This document shows, in pieces, positions 31,003 through 38,812 of a stretch of DNA of 64,000 nucleotides. A model generated the notes under the pieces. That model ran no database searches. It was given only the letters and a program-made list of their open reading frames with translations, and was not told the origin of the DNA. Where the stretch lies: assembly GCA_016719405.1 (NCBI GenBank), contig JADJZE010000002.1, positions 186,001 to 250,000 on the forward strand. Direction: 5' to 3'. Positions within the stretch are counted from its first letter, which is position 1. Every line of letters begins with the position of its first letter. The translations under genes were made by a program, and so were the position numbers. This DNA comes from Candidatus Aalborgicola lynettensis. GTDB lineage: Bacteria > Pseudomonadota > Gammaproteobacteria > Burkholderiales > Burkholderiaceae_C.

Positions 31003-31704
31003 TTAGCTATGCAAAATAAGTGGATGCACCGGGCGCCCAGCCAGACCTTTGCTGACCCGGCGCTGGGTCTTCTTTTGTAGTTGGGCAACAAACTCGCCAT
31101 CCCCCAAGGCCCAGCCGCCCAGGGTGGCATCTGTCAAACCTTGTTGCTGTGCAGGATTGATGCCGGCTTGCACCAGGGCGGCATAAGCGGCCTCGCGTGC
31201 GAAGGGTGTGTTGCCAAGCGCCCACCACAGCGGATGCGCGGTGATGATTTTGTCGACCCGTGTGCCGGTGTAATGGCCGCAACTTGACCACGGATACATG
31301 GGTGCCTGCGCCACCATGCCTGCACGCACCGGATTGAGGTCAATGTAAGCCATACAGGCCAGTAAATAGCGCTCGGACTGAACCACGGTGGACTTGTACC
31401 GCCCCTCCCACAAGGTGCCGCTGCGCAGGTGGGTGTCGTTGAAATAACGCACATAGGCGCGGCCCAAGGCCTGCATCATGCGGGGCACACCCTCATTGGT
31501 TTGAGGGGTTGCCAGCAGATGGAAGTGATTGTCCATCAGCACGTAGGCATGAATCGCTACGCGATTGGCGCGGGCCTGCTGACCGAGTAAATCCAGAAAG
31601 GTCTGAAAATCGCCGGTGGTGACGAATACCGTTTGCCGGTTATTGCCCCGCTGGATGATGTGGTGCGGATACCCCGCAAGCGTCAATCGGGGCAGGCGTG
31701 CCAT
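31003..31704 (-). mobile_element. REP-associated tyrosine transposase (Y1/HUH, IS200-like)
   Basis: 233 aa single-strand transposase relative. GYPHHIIQRGNN opens the domain. The HUH metal motif is H60-F-H62 in MDNHFHLLATP. RSGTLWEGRYKS and YIDLNPVRAGMV, with candidate catalytic tyrosines near 113 and 120, are standard for this family, which mobilises REP palindromes rather than itself. The C-terminus has a basic RRVSKGLAGRP tail. It appears intact. It sits between gltB and a SlyB-like gene, and REP-like palindromes occur at 55388 and possibly 8438. Confidence 0.88.
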
Positions 31705-31719
31705 GACGCAGCCAATCCG

Positions 31720-32217
31720 CTACGGATTCACCGGTGCGGGATCAGACGAAATTTTGGGGGCTTTGGTAACCCGAATTTTGCCCCCAGTGGTAATCAAAAT
31801 GACGGCATCTCCGGCGGCAAACACTTCGCTGCCTTTTGCCTGCACGATGGCACGGCGGTCACCACTCTTGAGCTGCACCAGAATCTCCAACGCTTCCTCG
31901 CGGGTACTCATACGCTCGATGGCATTACCCGCTGCAGCACCGGCTACGCCGGCCAGAACACCCAGCACCTGCCCTTCCCGCTGCACACCACTGCCCGCGT
32001 AGCCACCGATGGCACCCACCACGCCACCCACTGTGGCACCAATGCCGGTCTGGCTGCCATCCACAACGACCGGGCGCACACTCAGCACCACGCCGTCTTG
32101 TACTTGCGCCAATCGCTGTGTATCGCCGCGCTGGATCACGTCCGGGCTACTGCTGGCGCAAGCGGCTAACAACCCAGCCAGCGCCAGGGAAAGGGTTACG
32201 TTCAAAATTTTCAACAT
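31720..32217 (-). CDS. SlyB-like glycine-zipper outer-membrane lipoprotein
   Basis: 165 aa from ATG 32217, with GGAG seven bases upstream. It has a lipoprotein signal with lipobox LLAAC near residue 20, a glycine-zipper 2TM segment (GIGATVGGVVGAIGGYAG and GVLAGVAGAAAGN, about 60-100) and a C-terminal beta-rich domain. SlyB/PCP-type proteins stabilise the outer membrane under stress. It is the last gene of the dgt-side operon before the transposase. Confidence 0.88.
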   Translation of the reverse strand: MLKILNVTLSLALAGLLAACASSSPDVIQRGDTQRLAQVQDGVVLSVRPVVVDGSQTGIGATVGGVVGAIGGYAGSGVQREGQVLGVLAGVAGAAAGNAIERMSTREEALEILVQLKSGDRRAIVQAKGSEVFAAGDAVILITTGGKIRVTKAPKISSDPAPVNP

Positions 32218-32264
32218 TTCAATCTCCAAATTCGGGCAAAAAACACGGTAGACGCTGCAACGGC

Positions 32265-33212
32265 TCAGCTGGTCACTTGGTTGTCCAACACATTGTCGAC
32301 GGGCAATGTAAAGCGGGTATTAAGCAACTCTGACAAACCAAACTCCGCCAACAGTGCGCGCAAGCGCTGCGCCGCCGCCCGGTTGGCGCGCCCCGTATGG
32401 CGGGCAATGATAAGTTCATTTTTCATGCTGTGCTCCCAGCCAACCAGTTCCGTCACCGTGACCTGGTAGCCACGGGCTTCGAGGTACAAACAGCGCAGCA
32501 CATTGGTAATTTGGCTGCCCATCTCACGCGTGTGCAGTGGATGGCGCCACAACTCTGCCAGGGGCGTGCGCGACAAAGACAGTGCTTTGTTCTGATTCAG
32601 GCAACGGGCAATTTCTGCCTGGCAGCACGGCACCAAAACCATATATCGGGCTTGTTTGAGCAAACCGAACGCAATGGCGTCGTCGGTCGCCGTATCACAG
32701 GCATGCAATGCAGTAACGACGTCGATGCGTGCGGGCAATTCAGCGCAGTGGGCCGAATCGGCAACACTCAGGTTCAGGAACGACATTCTGTCGAACCCCA
32801 GCGTGTGTGCCAGTTCCTGCGACTTCTTCACCAGTTCGGGGCGGGTTTCGATGCCATAAATGTGCCCCGAACGTGCACTGGACTGTTCCTTGAAGAACAG
32901 GTCGTACAAGATAAAACCCAAATAAGACTTTCCCGCCCCATGGTCTGCCAAGGTAATGCCTTGGCTTGTTGTCGGCAATTCCAGTAACAGCTTTTCAATG
33001 AACTGGTACAGGTGGTAGACCTGCTTGAGCTTGCGCCGGGAGTCTTGGTTGAGCTTGCCCTCGCGGGTGAGAATGTGAAGGGCTTTGAGCAATTCAATCG
33101 ACTGCTCCGGCCGAATCTCAGGCGCTAGTGTGCCTGCCAATGCCGTGGTCGGACGCGCGCCGCCTGCTGATGCACCGTTTTTACTTGGGTCAAGCGTCTT
33201 TTTTGTTTTCAT
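32265..33212 (-). CDS. SAM-dependent methyltransferase (Methyltransf_32-like)
   Basis: 315 aa. Class I methyltransferase fold from about residue 85: the SAM loop ADHGAGKSYLGFILYD, then GIETRPELV, and the family-specific ALHACDTATDDAIAFG and VPCCQAEIA. HAC-TD-A and a CC pair are typical of the Methyltransf_32 domain (GSTCD/METTL25-like proteins). The substrate is unknown; RNA or a small molecule is possible. Its start overlaps the DUF1415 stop (ATGA). Confidence 0.82.
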   Translation of the reverse strand: MKTKKTLDPSKNGASAGGARPTTALAGTLAPEIRPEQSIELLKALHILTREGKLNQDSRRKLKQVYHLYQFIEKLLLELPTTSQGITLADHGAGKSYLGFILYDLFFKEQSSARSGHIYGIETRPELVKKSQELAHTLGFDRMSFLNLSVADSAHCAELPARIDVVTALHACDTATDDAIAFGLLKQARYMVLVPCCQAEIARCLNQNKALSLSRTPLAELWRHPLHTREMGSQITNVLRCLYLEARGYQVTVTELVGWEHSMKNELIIARHTGRANRAAAQRLRALLAEFGLSELLNTRFTLPVDNVLDNQVTS

Positions 33213-33829
33213 TTTATTTTTTTGTCTGGCTCACTTTGTCCGCCCGTTGCGCTACCCACGGCATGGTGCGGGCAAGCTTGCGAGCGCCCTACCTTCAATG
33301 CATCCCATCCCTCCGGCCCGAGGCGCTCCATCGTTTCCATGTTTCTCTGGAAAATGGTTTCGGCCTGCGGAAACGCGTCTACGGCGCGGTCAATGCTGTC
33401 TTCGCGCAACAGGTGCAGTGTCGGGTAGGGGGAACGGTTGGTGTAGTTGGTGATGTCGTCTGCCCGTGTACCCGCAAACTGGTAGTCGGGATGCAAATTG
33501 GCGATTTGCAGTACCCCATCCAAACCCAAATCATCCAGGGCTTGGTCGGCCAGCGCCAGGAAATCGTTAAAGTCCAAAAAGTCGGCCAGGCAGTGCGGTG
33601 CGATCAAGAGCGTCGTGTCCCGCGCTGCTGGATCGGACTCTGCAAGGTCTTTTAGCTCTCGCAGCAGATCCTGCAAAAAATCTTCCGCTGTAGTGGCCTG
33701 GCTCACTGCGTAATGAATTTGCCCCTTAACGTGTACGCTTTTGGCAAACGGGCACAAATTCAGCCCGATGACGGCACGCTCCAACCAGTTGCGGGTGTCG
33801 TCAATGGCGATATGGTCGGGTGTGGTCAT
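33209..33829 (-). CDS. DUF1415 family protein
   Basis: 206 aa. The core WLERAVIGLNLCPFAKSVHV near the N-terminus, TTLLIAPHCLADFLDFNDFL and FQIANLHPDYQF-like segments identify DUF1415, a family of unknown function. Two starts are possible: ATG 33829 (MTTPDHIAI), which fits usual family length, or ATG 33862, which overlaps the dgt stop as ATGA. Either way it is in the dgt operon. Confidence 0.85.
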   Translation of the reverse strand: MTTPDHIAIDDTRNWLERAVIGLNLCPFAKSVHVKGQIHYAVSQATTAEDFLQDLLRELKDLAESDPAARDTTLLIAPHCLADFLDFNDFLALADQALDDLGLDGVLQIANLHPDYQFAGTRADDITNYTNRSPYPTLHLLREDSIDRAVDAFPQAETIFQRNMETMERLGPEGWDALKVGRSQACPHHAVGSATGGQSEPDKKIK

Positions 33830-33858
33830 GGCGCATTTTAGCGACCGCACACCTACGG

Positions 33859-35058
33859 TCATGGCTGCTTGAGTAAGCGCCCCCCGATCAATCGCTCATG
33901 CTCCCGCGCGGCAAAACGGTCGGTCATGCCTGCAATATAGTCCGCCACCACCCGCATACATGCATCCCTCGGAAGCCCGGATGACTTGAGACTGGCCGCT
34001 TGTGTGGCATAACCCGCTTGCATCTCGTGCGGTCTTACGCTGTAAACATCAAACAGTTCTCGCACGACCTGCTTGGCTTGTGCCATGGTGTCCACCACCT
34101 GGGGGTGCCGGTACAACTTTTGCATCAAAAAGGTTTTGAGCACGCGAGAACCTTCCCGCATTTCGCTGCCAAACAGAACCAAAGGCGGCATGGTGCGCGC
34201 ATCATCCGCGCAACGGAGGTTGGCAACGTCCAATGCTGCCTGGGTGCTGGCAATCACGTCATAGACCTGGGCACTGAGCATCAGCCGTATGGATTCATAC
34301 AACAAGCGCCGCGATTGGTTTGGCTCTGCCAAACGGGCATGTGCCGCCAAGGCTTGCTGGCGGAAAGCATCAAACAACGGCACGGCCTGCAACTGCTCCA
34401 GCGTAATCAAACCGGAGCGCACGCCGTCATCAATGTCGTGTGCGTTGTAGGCAATTTCATCGGCCAAGTTGCACAGTTGCGCCTCCAGACTGGGCTGGGT
34501 GCGTGTAATAAACCGTCTGGCCACACCGCCTTGACCATCCGGATAGGCGGGCTCGTCACGCTCCAACACTTCGGCGTTGCGCAGAGAGCAGTGTTTGAGT
34601 ATGCCCTCGCGGGTTTCAAAGCACAGATTGAGCCCGTCAAACGTCGGATAGCGCTCTTCCAAACAATCGACCACCCGCAAACTTTGCAAATTGTGCTCAA
34701 AGCCACCGTATGCAGCCATGCAACTGTTCAGCGCGTCCTGGCCCGCATGGCCAAACGGCGTGTGACCCAGGTCATGGGCCAGCGCAATGGCCTCCACCAG
34801 GTCTTCGTTCAAACCCAGGGTGCGGGCAATCGAACGCCCGAGTTGGGCAACCTCCAGGGAATGCGTCAAGCGGGTGCGAAAAAGATCGCCTTCATGGTTC
34901 AAAAAGACCTGGGTCTTGTAGACCAGCCGACGAAAGGCCGTCGAGTGCACGATGCGATCCCGGTCGCGCTGATAGGCATTGCGCGTGGGGGCGTCCGCCT
35001 CAGGATAGTGACGCCCGCGTGAGCAAATAGGATCACTAGCGTAGCGGGTCATAGTCAT
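33859..35058 (-). CDS. dgt: Deoxyguanosinetriphosphate triphosphohydrolase-like protein
   Basis: 399 aa HD-domain dNTP triphosphohydrolase, releasing triphosphate from dGTP or other dNTPs. Motifs: HSTAFRRLVYKTQVF, TRLTHSLEVAQLGRSIAR, ALAHDLGHTPFGHAGQ and DEIAYNAHDIDDGVRSG. The start codon is flanked by family-A repeat copy 7, which fills the gap to aroB. Confidence 0.95.
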   Translation of the reverse strand: MTMTRYASDPICSRGRHYPEADAPTRNAYQRDRDRIVHSTAFRRLVYKTQVFLNHEGDLFRTRLTHSLEVAQLGRSIARTLGLNEDLVEAIALAHDLGHTPFGHAGQDALNSCMAAYGGFEHNLQSLRVVDCLEERYPTFDGLNLCFETREGILKHCSLRNAEVLERDEPAYPDGQGGVARRFITRTQPSLEAQLCNLADEIAYNAHDIDDGVRSGLITLEQLQAVPLFDAFRQQALAAHARLAEPNQSRRLLYESIRLMLSAQVYDVIASTQAALDVANLRCADDARTMPPLVLFGSEMREGSRVLKTFLMQKLYRHPQVVDTMAQAKQVVRELFDVYSVRPHEMQAGYATQAASLKSSGLPRDACMRVVADYIAGMTDRFAAREHERLIGGRLLKQP

Positions 35059-35116
35059 AAAAAGTGCGCTTTGTGCACGTCTACCGTGCGTTAGCAGCTA
35101 TAAAAAACATAGCAAA
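35059..35116 (-). repeat. Dispersed ~58-bp repeat, family A, copy 7
   Basis: Minus strand: TTTGCTAT, T-rich spacer, ATAGCTGCTAACGCACG, then GTGCACAAAGCGCACTTTTT running straight into the dgt ATG. It fills the aroB-dgt gap. Confidence 0.75.
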
Positions 35117-35122
35117 TCGATG

Positions 35123-36229
35123 TTAAGCGCAGCAACAATCAATCACCTGGCGCACCACGGCGTCGGGCGCGGCGCGCATGGCTGCGCGGGAGGGGCCGTC
35201 TATAACAACAAACCGGATCGCACCACCCTCTGATTTCTTATCAAAACGCATCAATTCCAGATAACGACCTGCGTTATCGGTTTCATCCAGCCGGGGACCA
35301 ACTACTGGCAACCCTGCTGCGCGGATGATGTTCGTCAAACGCTGCACAAAAGCAGCATCCACACGCCCCAGCTCGCAGGACAGATGCGCCGCCATCACCA
35401 TGCCACACCCCACGGCTTCGCCATGCAACCAACGCCCATAACCCATGCCGGCTTCGATCGCGTGGCCAAAAGTGTGCCCAAAATTCAAAATCGCACGTAA
35501 TCCGGATTCGCGCTCATCTTGCCCCACTACCCATGCCTTGATTTCGCAACTGCGCTGAATGGCATGCGCCAGCGCTTGCACATCACGCGCCAACAGCCGG
35601 GCCATATTGGCTTCAATCCAGTCCAAAAATTCCATATCTGCAATCGGGCCGTACTTGATGACCTCTGCCAAACCCGCGCTCAGCTCGCGGTCAGGCAAGG
35701 TTTTGAGCGTATCCAGGTCACATACCACTTGCAGGGGCTGGTAAAACGCACCGATCATGTTTTTACCCAGGGGGTGGTTAATGCCTGTTTTCCCGCCTAC
35801 TGACGAGTCCACCTGGGCCAGTAGCGTTGTCGGCACCTGAACAAATGGAACACCCCGCATATAACAAGCGGCTGCAAAGCCGGTCATATCACCCACGACA
35901 CCGCCGCCCAAGGCAAAAAGGACGGTTTTGCGGTCGCAACTGTTCGCCAGAAGGGCATCAAAAATACTGTTGAGCGTTTCCCAAGTTTTGTACTGTTCAC
36001 CGTCTGGCAAACTGATCAAATCAACCTTGCGGAACTTTTGCGACAAAGCCGTTATGAGCTGCTGTGCATACAGCGGCGCAACCGTGGTATTGCTTACTAC
36101 CAGTGCCGTGGAGGAAACCGATACAGCGTCGTAGGCAGAAGAGCGGCCTAGAAGTCCGGAGCCAATGTGGATGGGGTAACTGCGCTCACCCAGCGCAATT
36201 TGAATGGTGTGAAATAGGGCAGAGGTCAT
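35123..36229 (-). CDS. aroB: 3-dehydroquinate synthase
   Basis: Second step of the shikimate pathway, converting DAHP to 3-dehydroquinate with NAD and a divalent metal. It is 368 aa. DGEQYKTWETL, ALGGGVVGDMTGFAAA, QVPTTLLAQVDSSVGGKTGINHP-type sequence and NFGHTFGHAIEAG with its metal His are conserved. It follows aroK as in most proteobacteria. Confidence 0.97.
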   Translation of the reverse strand: MTSALFHTIQIALGERSYPIHIGSGLLGRSSAYDAVSVSSTALVVSNTTVAPLYAQQLITALSQKFRKVDLISLPDGEQYKTWETLNSIFDALLANSCDRKTVLFALGGGVVGDMTGFAAACYMRGVPFVQVPTTLLAQVDSSVGGKTGINHPLGKNMIGAFYQPLQVVCDLDTLKTLPDRELSAGLAEVIKYGPIADMEFLDWIEANMARLLARDVQALAHAIQRSCEIKAWVVGQDERESGLRAILNFGHTFGHAIEAGMGYGRWLHGEAVGCGMVMAAHLSCELGRVDAAFVQRLTNIIRAAGLPVVGPRLDETDNAGRYLELMRFDKKSEGGAIRFVVIDGPSRAAMRAAPDAVVRQVIDCCCA

Positions 36230-36286
36230 GCCGCTAGTTTAGAGCCAATCACGCGATGGCTCAGCGACTCCCGCCACAACCAGTTG

Positions 36287-36814
36287 TTACTCCAAAGGAG
36301 CAACAACACTTCCGGAAAGTTCCAACTGCATGACAATCATATTGACCAGCGTGCTGACCGACGGTCGACCGGTTTCAATCACAAAATGAGCGGTCTCACG
36401 GTACAGCGGGTCACGGGCAACAAACAATTCCCTAAGCCGCCCCAATGGGTCAGGCACCTGCAACAGTGGTCGGTTGACATCATGCCGCAAGCGACGAAAC
36501 AACTCATCGGGTGTTGATTTAAGGTAAATCACCTTTCCTCGTTCACGCAGATGGCGGCGATTGACGGGGCGCAGCACTGCGCCACCGCCGGTTGAAAGCA
36601 CTCCATCGGAAATCTGCGTCAGTTCATCGAGAACCGATTCTTCCAAATCACGAAAGCGGTCTTCACCCTCGCGTTCGAAATAGGATTTCACCGAGCAACC
36701 AACCCTTCCCTCAATGATCTGATCAGAGTCAAAGAATGGAAGGTGAAGACGCCGGGCTAATTGCTTACCTACGGTCGATTTACCGGAGCCGGGGAGGCCC
36801 ACTAACGCAATCAC
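36287..36814 (-). CDS. aroK: Shikimate kinase
   Basis: Phosphorylates shikimate in aromatic amino acid synthesis. It is 175 aa: P-loop GLPGSGKSTVG, substrate Asp in FFDSDQIIE, FREGEDRFRDLE-like segment and LSTGGGAVLRP. The start appears to be GTG at 36814, directly before IALVGLPG; no in-frame ATG lies nearby and the Shine-Dalgarno is weak, so it may be coupled to the upstream Ig-like gene ending 20 bp before. Confidence 0.94.
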   Translation of the reverse strand: MIALVGLPGSGKSTVGKQLARRLHLPFFDSDQIIEGRVGCSVKSYFEREGEDRFRDLEESVLDELTQISDGVLSTGGGAVLRPVNRRHLRERGKVIYLKSTPDELFRRLRHDVNRPLLQVPDPLGRLRELFVARDPLYRETAHFVIETGRPSVSTLVNMIVMQLELSGSVVAPLE

Positions 36815-36833
36815 ACAGCCGCTGCCAATCTGG

Positions 36834-38777
36834 TTATTTTGTATAAGGCGAGTCTGGAATGTAGCATTTTTTTACCACACCCAAATCATCAACCACCTTA
36901 TCAACCTCAGATGGAGCCAACCGGAAAATGATAGAGCCAGAAGACTCAGTGCCACTTGCTGACACGGTTGCCGTCAACTGATCGACTATATAAATCGAAG
37001 ACGCTTTCAGATAGGTCAGAGTGAAAGAAGCTGTACCGCCTGCCCCTGTCAAAACAGTAGATGGAACCGAGCCACCAACGGAGTTCGCCGGAGTGAGTAA
37101 GCCATCCACCGCTGTAGCCGACAAGGCAGGAGGCTGAGCGGAACAAAGGCCAGCTGTAGTGGCCGAAATAGGAGCCCGGTTACTATCCTCACCGGCATCA
37201 AGTGACCCATTGGCATTGATATCTTCAGAACAGAATGTTGCTGTTGGCGTACAAAAAGAACCCGTACTAAAGGCCACTGGCCGTAATCGCAAAGTGACGG
37301 TTGCGTTCGGCACTGGATTGTTGTTGGCATCGGTCACGATGACCGAATAATCCGACAAATATAGTGTCTTGTCAGCACTTTCGCGCAATACAGAAGAAGC
37401 CCCAAACGCTACCGACAGCGCCTGCCCGCCAATGGTCAATGCAACATTGTTACTCGATGGAGACACGCCAGTCGCGAAAGACGTGCCTAGTATATTGGCG
37501 CCTACAGAAATTCCATTTGCGATAGAAACTGCGGTACCCGAATAAAAATCCGCATACGCGTAGCCCGAGCTATCCGTCAACTGAAAGGAAGTCGCCAAAT
37601 ACTCTCCTCCTCCAGGTCCACCAGTCATACTAAACACAATGGGTACGTTCGCAACGGCCTGGTCAACTGAACCGACAGCAACAACGGCTTGGGCACGCAC
37701 ACGCACCGTGGGTGTCGTCTGATCTGTAGCTACAGGCAAAGAGGTTTGATTGACCGTAAGAAGAACTTTATTAGCGGCAGAAACAGGAGGTGACACTTTT
37801 AAGATAATCGACGCTTTTCGCCCTAAATTATCGGTCACATCGAGGGTCGACGTACCTGCCTGGGTATAAGTCACATCGGCAGACGCAACATCTGCAGTAA
37901 CCGAAACTCCCTGGCTTTTCGCACCATTAGCAAATGTTCCAGACACACTTGAAAAGAATACGGTCGTTGCCCCGGGGGCAGAAACTGAAATGGTCTGCAG
38001 CTTATTGGTCTCCAAGGCTGTGTTGTTGGACGGAGCGGTAATCGAAAGCGCCGAAGTCGCGGCACCTGCTGTGTAACTCTGCGCAGCCACGGTACCCAGG
38101 GCAGTCACGTCTACGTTGGCCAATCCTGCAGCCAGTCCTTTTATCGTTGTGGTGGCAATTCCTTTAGCATCGGTATTCACCGTTGCGGACGCGACACTAA
38201 CCTTGGAAGGATCTGTAGAGGCAAAGGTCACGGGAACCCCTGCCATCAACACGCCTGAGGCATTTTTAACCTCTGCACTTAAAGTGGATCCAGTGCCCCC
38301 AACCACCAGATTGGCTCCGCCGGGGTTAGTGAGTTTTAATGCTGCACCCAACACAACAACCGTTTTGGTTCCAGCACTGGCAGCACAACTACTGCACGCC
38401 GCAGCCAGCGTTCCGACTCGATTGGTCTGGTCCGCTGCGCTGGCAATAATTGATACGGTCGCAAGTCCATCCGCGTCGGTGGTGACGGTCGATGGACTGA
38501 CAACTAGCCCCGCAGAGGCACTGACACTGAGAGTGGCACCCGAAACAACCGCATTACCGGCATCCAGTGCACGCACCGTGTACTTGGCTGGCGTTATTCC
38601 ATCTGCTTTGATGGACTCTATCTGTGGGTCAACAGCCGAAATGAGGATGCTTGCGATACTTTGAGTTGTCCCCGTAGTATCTGGGGGCGGCACAGGTGCA
38701 CTTGCATTACCCCCCCCTCCACACGCCATCAACGTCGACGTCATCAGAACAATTGACAACAAATTTATGTATTTCAT
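36834..38777 (-). CDS. Ig-like repeat lipoprotein with EF-hand-type calcium loop, in the pil operon
   Basis: 647 aa from ATG 38777. Lipobox LMAC19 is followed by a Gly/Pro linker. The rest is beta-rich with several bacterial Ig-like (invasin/intimin Big_1-type) repeats, each showing a TTDADGLATVSI or NTDAKGIATTTI-type edge. Residues 519-530 (37188-37223) form a canonical EF-hand loop, DINANGSLDAGE, flanked by cysteines (FCTPTATFC and GLC). It lies 35 bp after pilQ and 19 bp before aroK. A surface or periplasmic pilus-associated adhesin or scaffold is plausible, but no function is known. Start and lipidation are clear. Confidence 0.82.
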   Translation of the reverse strand: MKYINLLSIVLMTSTLMACGGGGNASAPVPPPDTTGTTQSIASILISAVDPQIESIKADGITPAKYTVRALDAGNAVVSGATLSVSASAGLVVSPSTVTTDADGLATVSIIASAADQTNRVGTLAAACSSCAASAGTKTVVVLGAALKLTNPGGANLVVGGTGSTLSAEVKNASGVLMAGVPVTFASTDPSKVSVASATVNTDAKGIATTTIKGLAAGLANVDVTALGTVAAQSYTAGAATSALSITAPSNNTALETNKLQTISVSAPGATTVFFSSVSGTFANGAKSQGVSVTADVASADVTYTQAGTSTLDVTDNLGRKASIILKVSPPVSAANKVLLTVNQTSLPVATDQTTPTVRVRAQAVVAVGSVDQAVANVPIVFSMTGGPGGGEYLATSFQLTDSSGYAYADFYSGTAVSIANGISVGANILGTSFATGVSPSSNNVALTIGGQALSVAFGASSVLRESADKTLYLSDYSVIVTDANNNPVPNATVTLRLRPVAFSTGSFCTPTATFCSEDINANGSLDAGEDSNRAPISATTAGLCSAQPPALSATAVDGLLTPANSVGGSVPSTVLTGAGGTASFTLTYLKASSIYIVDQLTATVSASGTESSGSIIFRLAPSEVDKVVDDLGVVKKCYIPDSPYTK

Positions 38778-38812
38778 ATACTGAATCTCTCTACCGAATG
38801 CTACGACACTCA

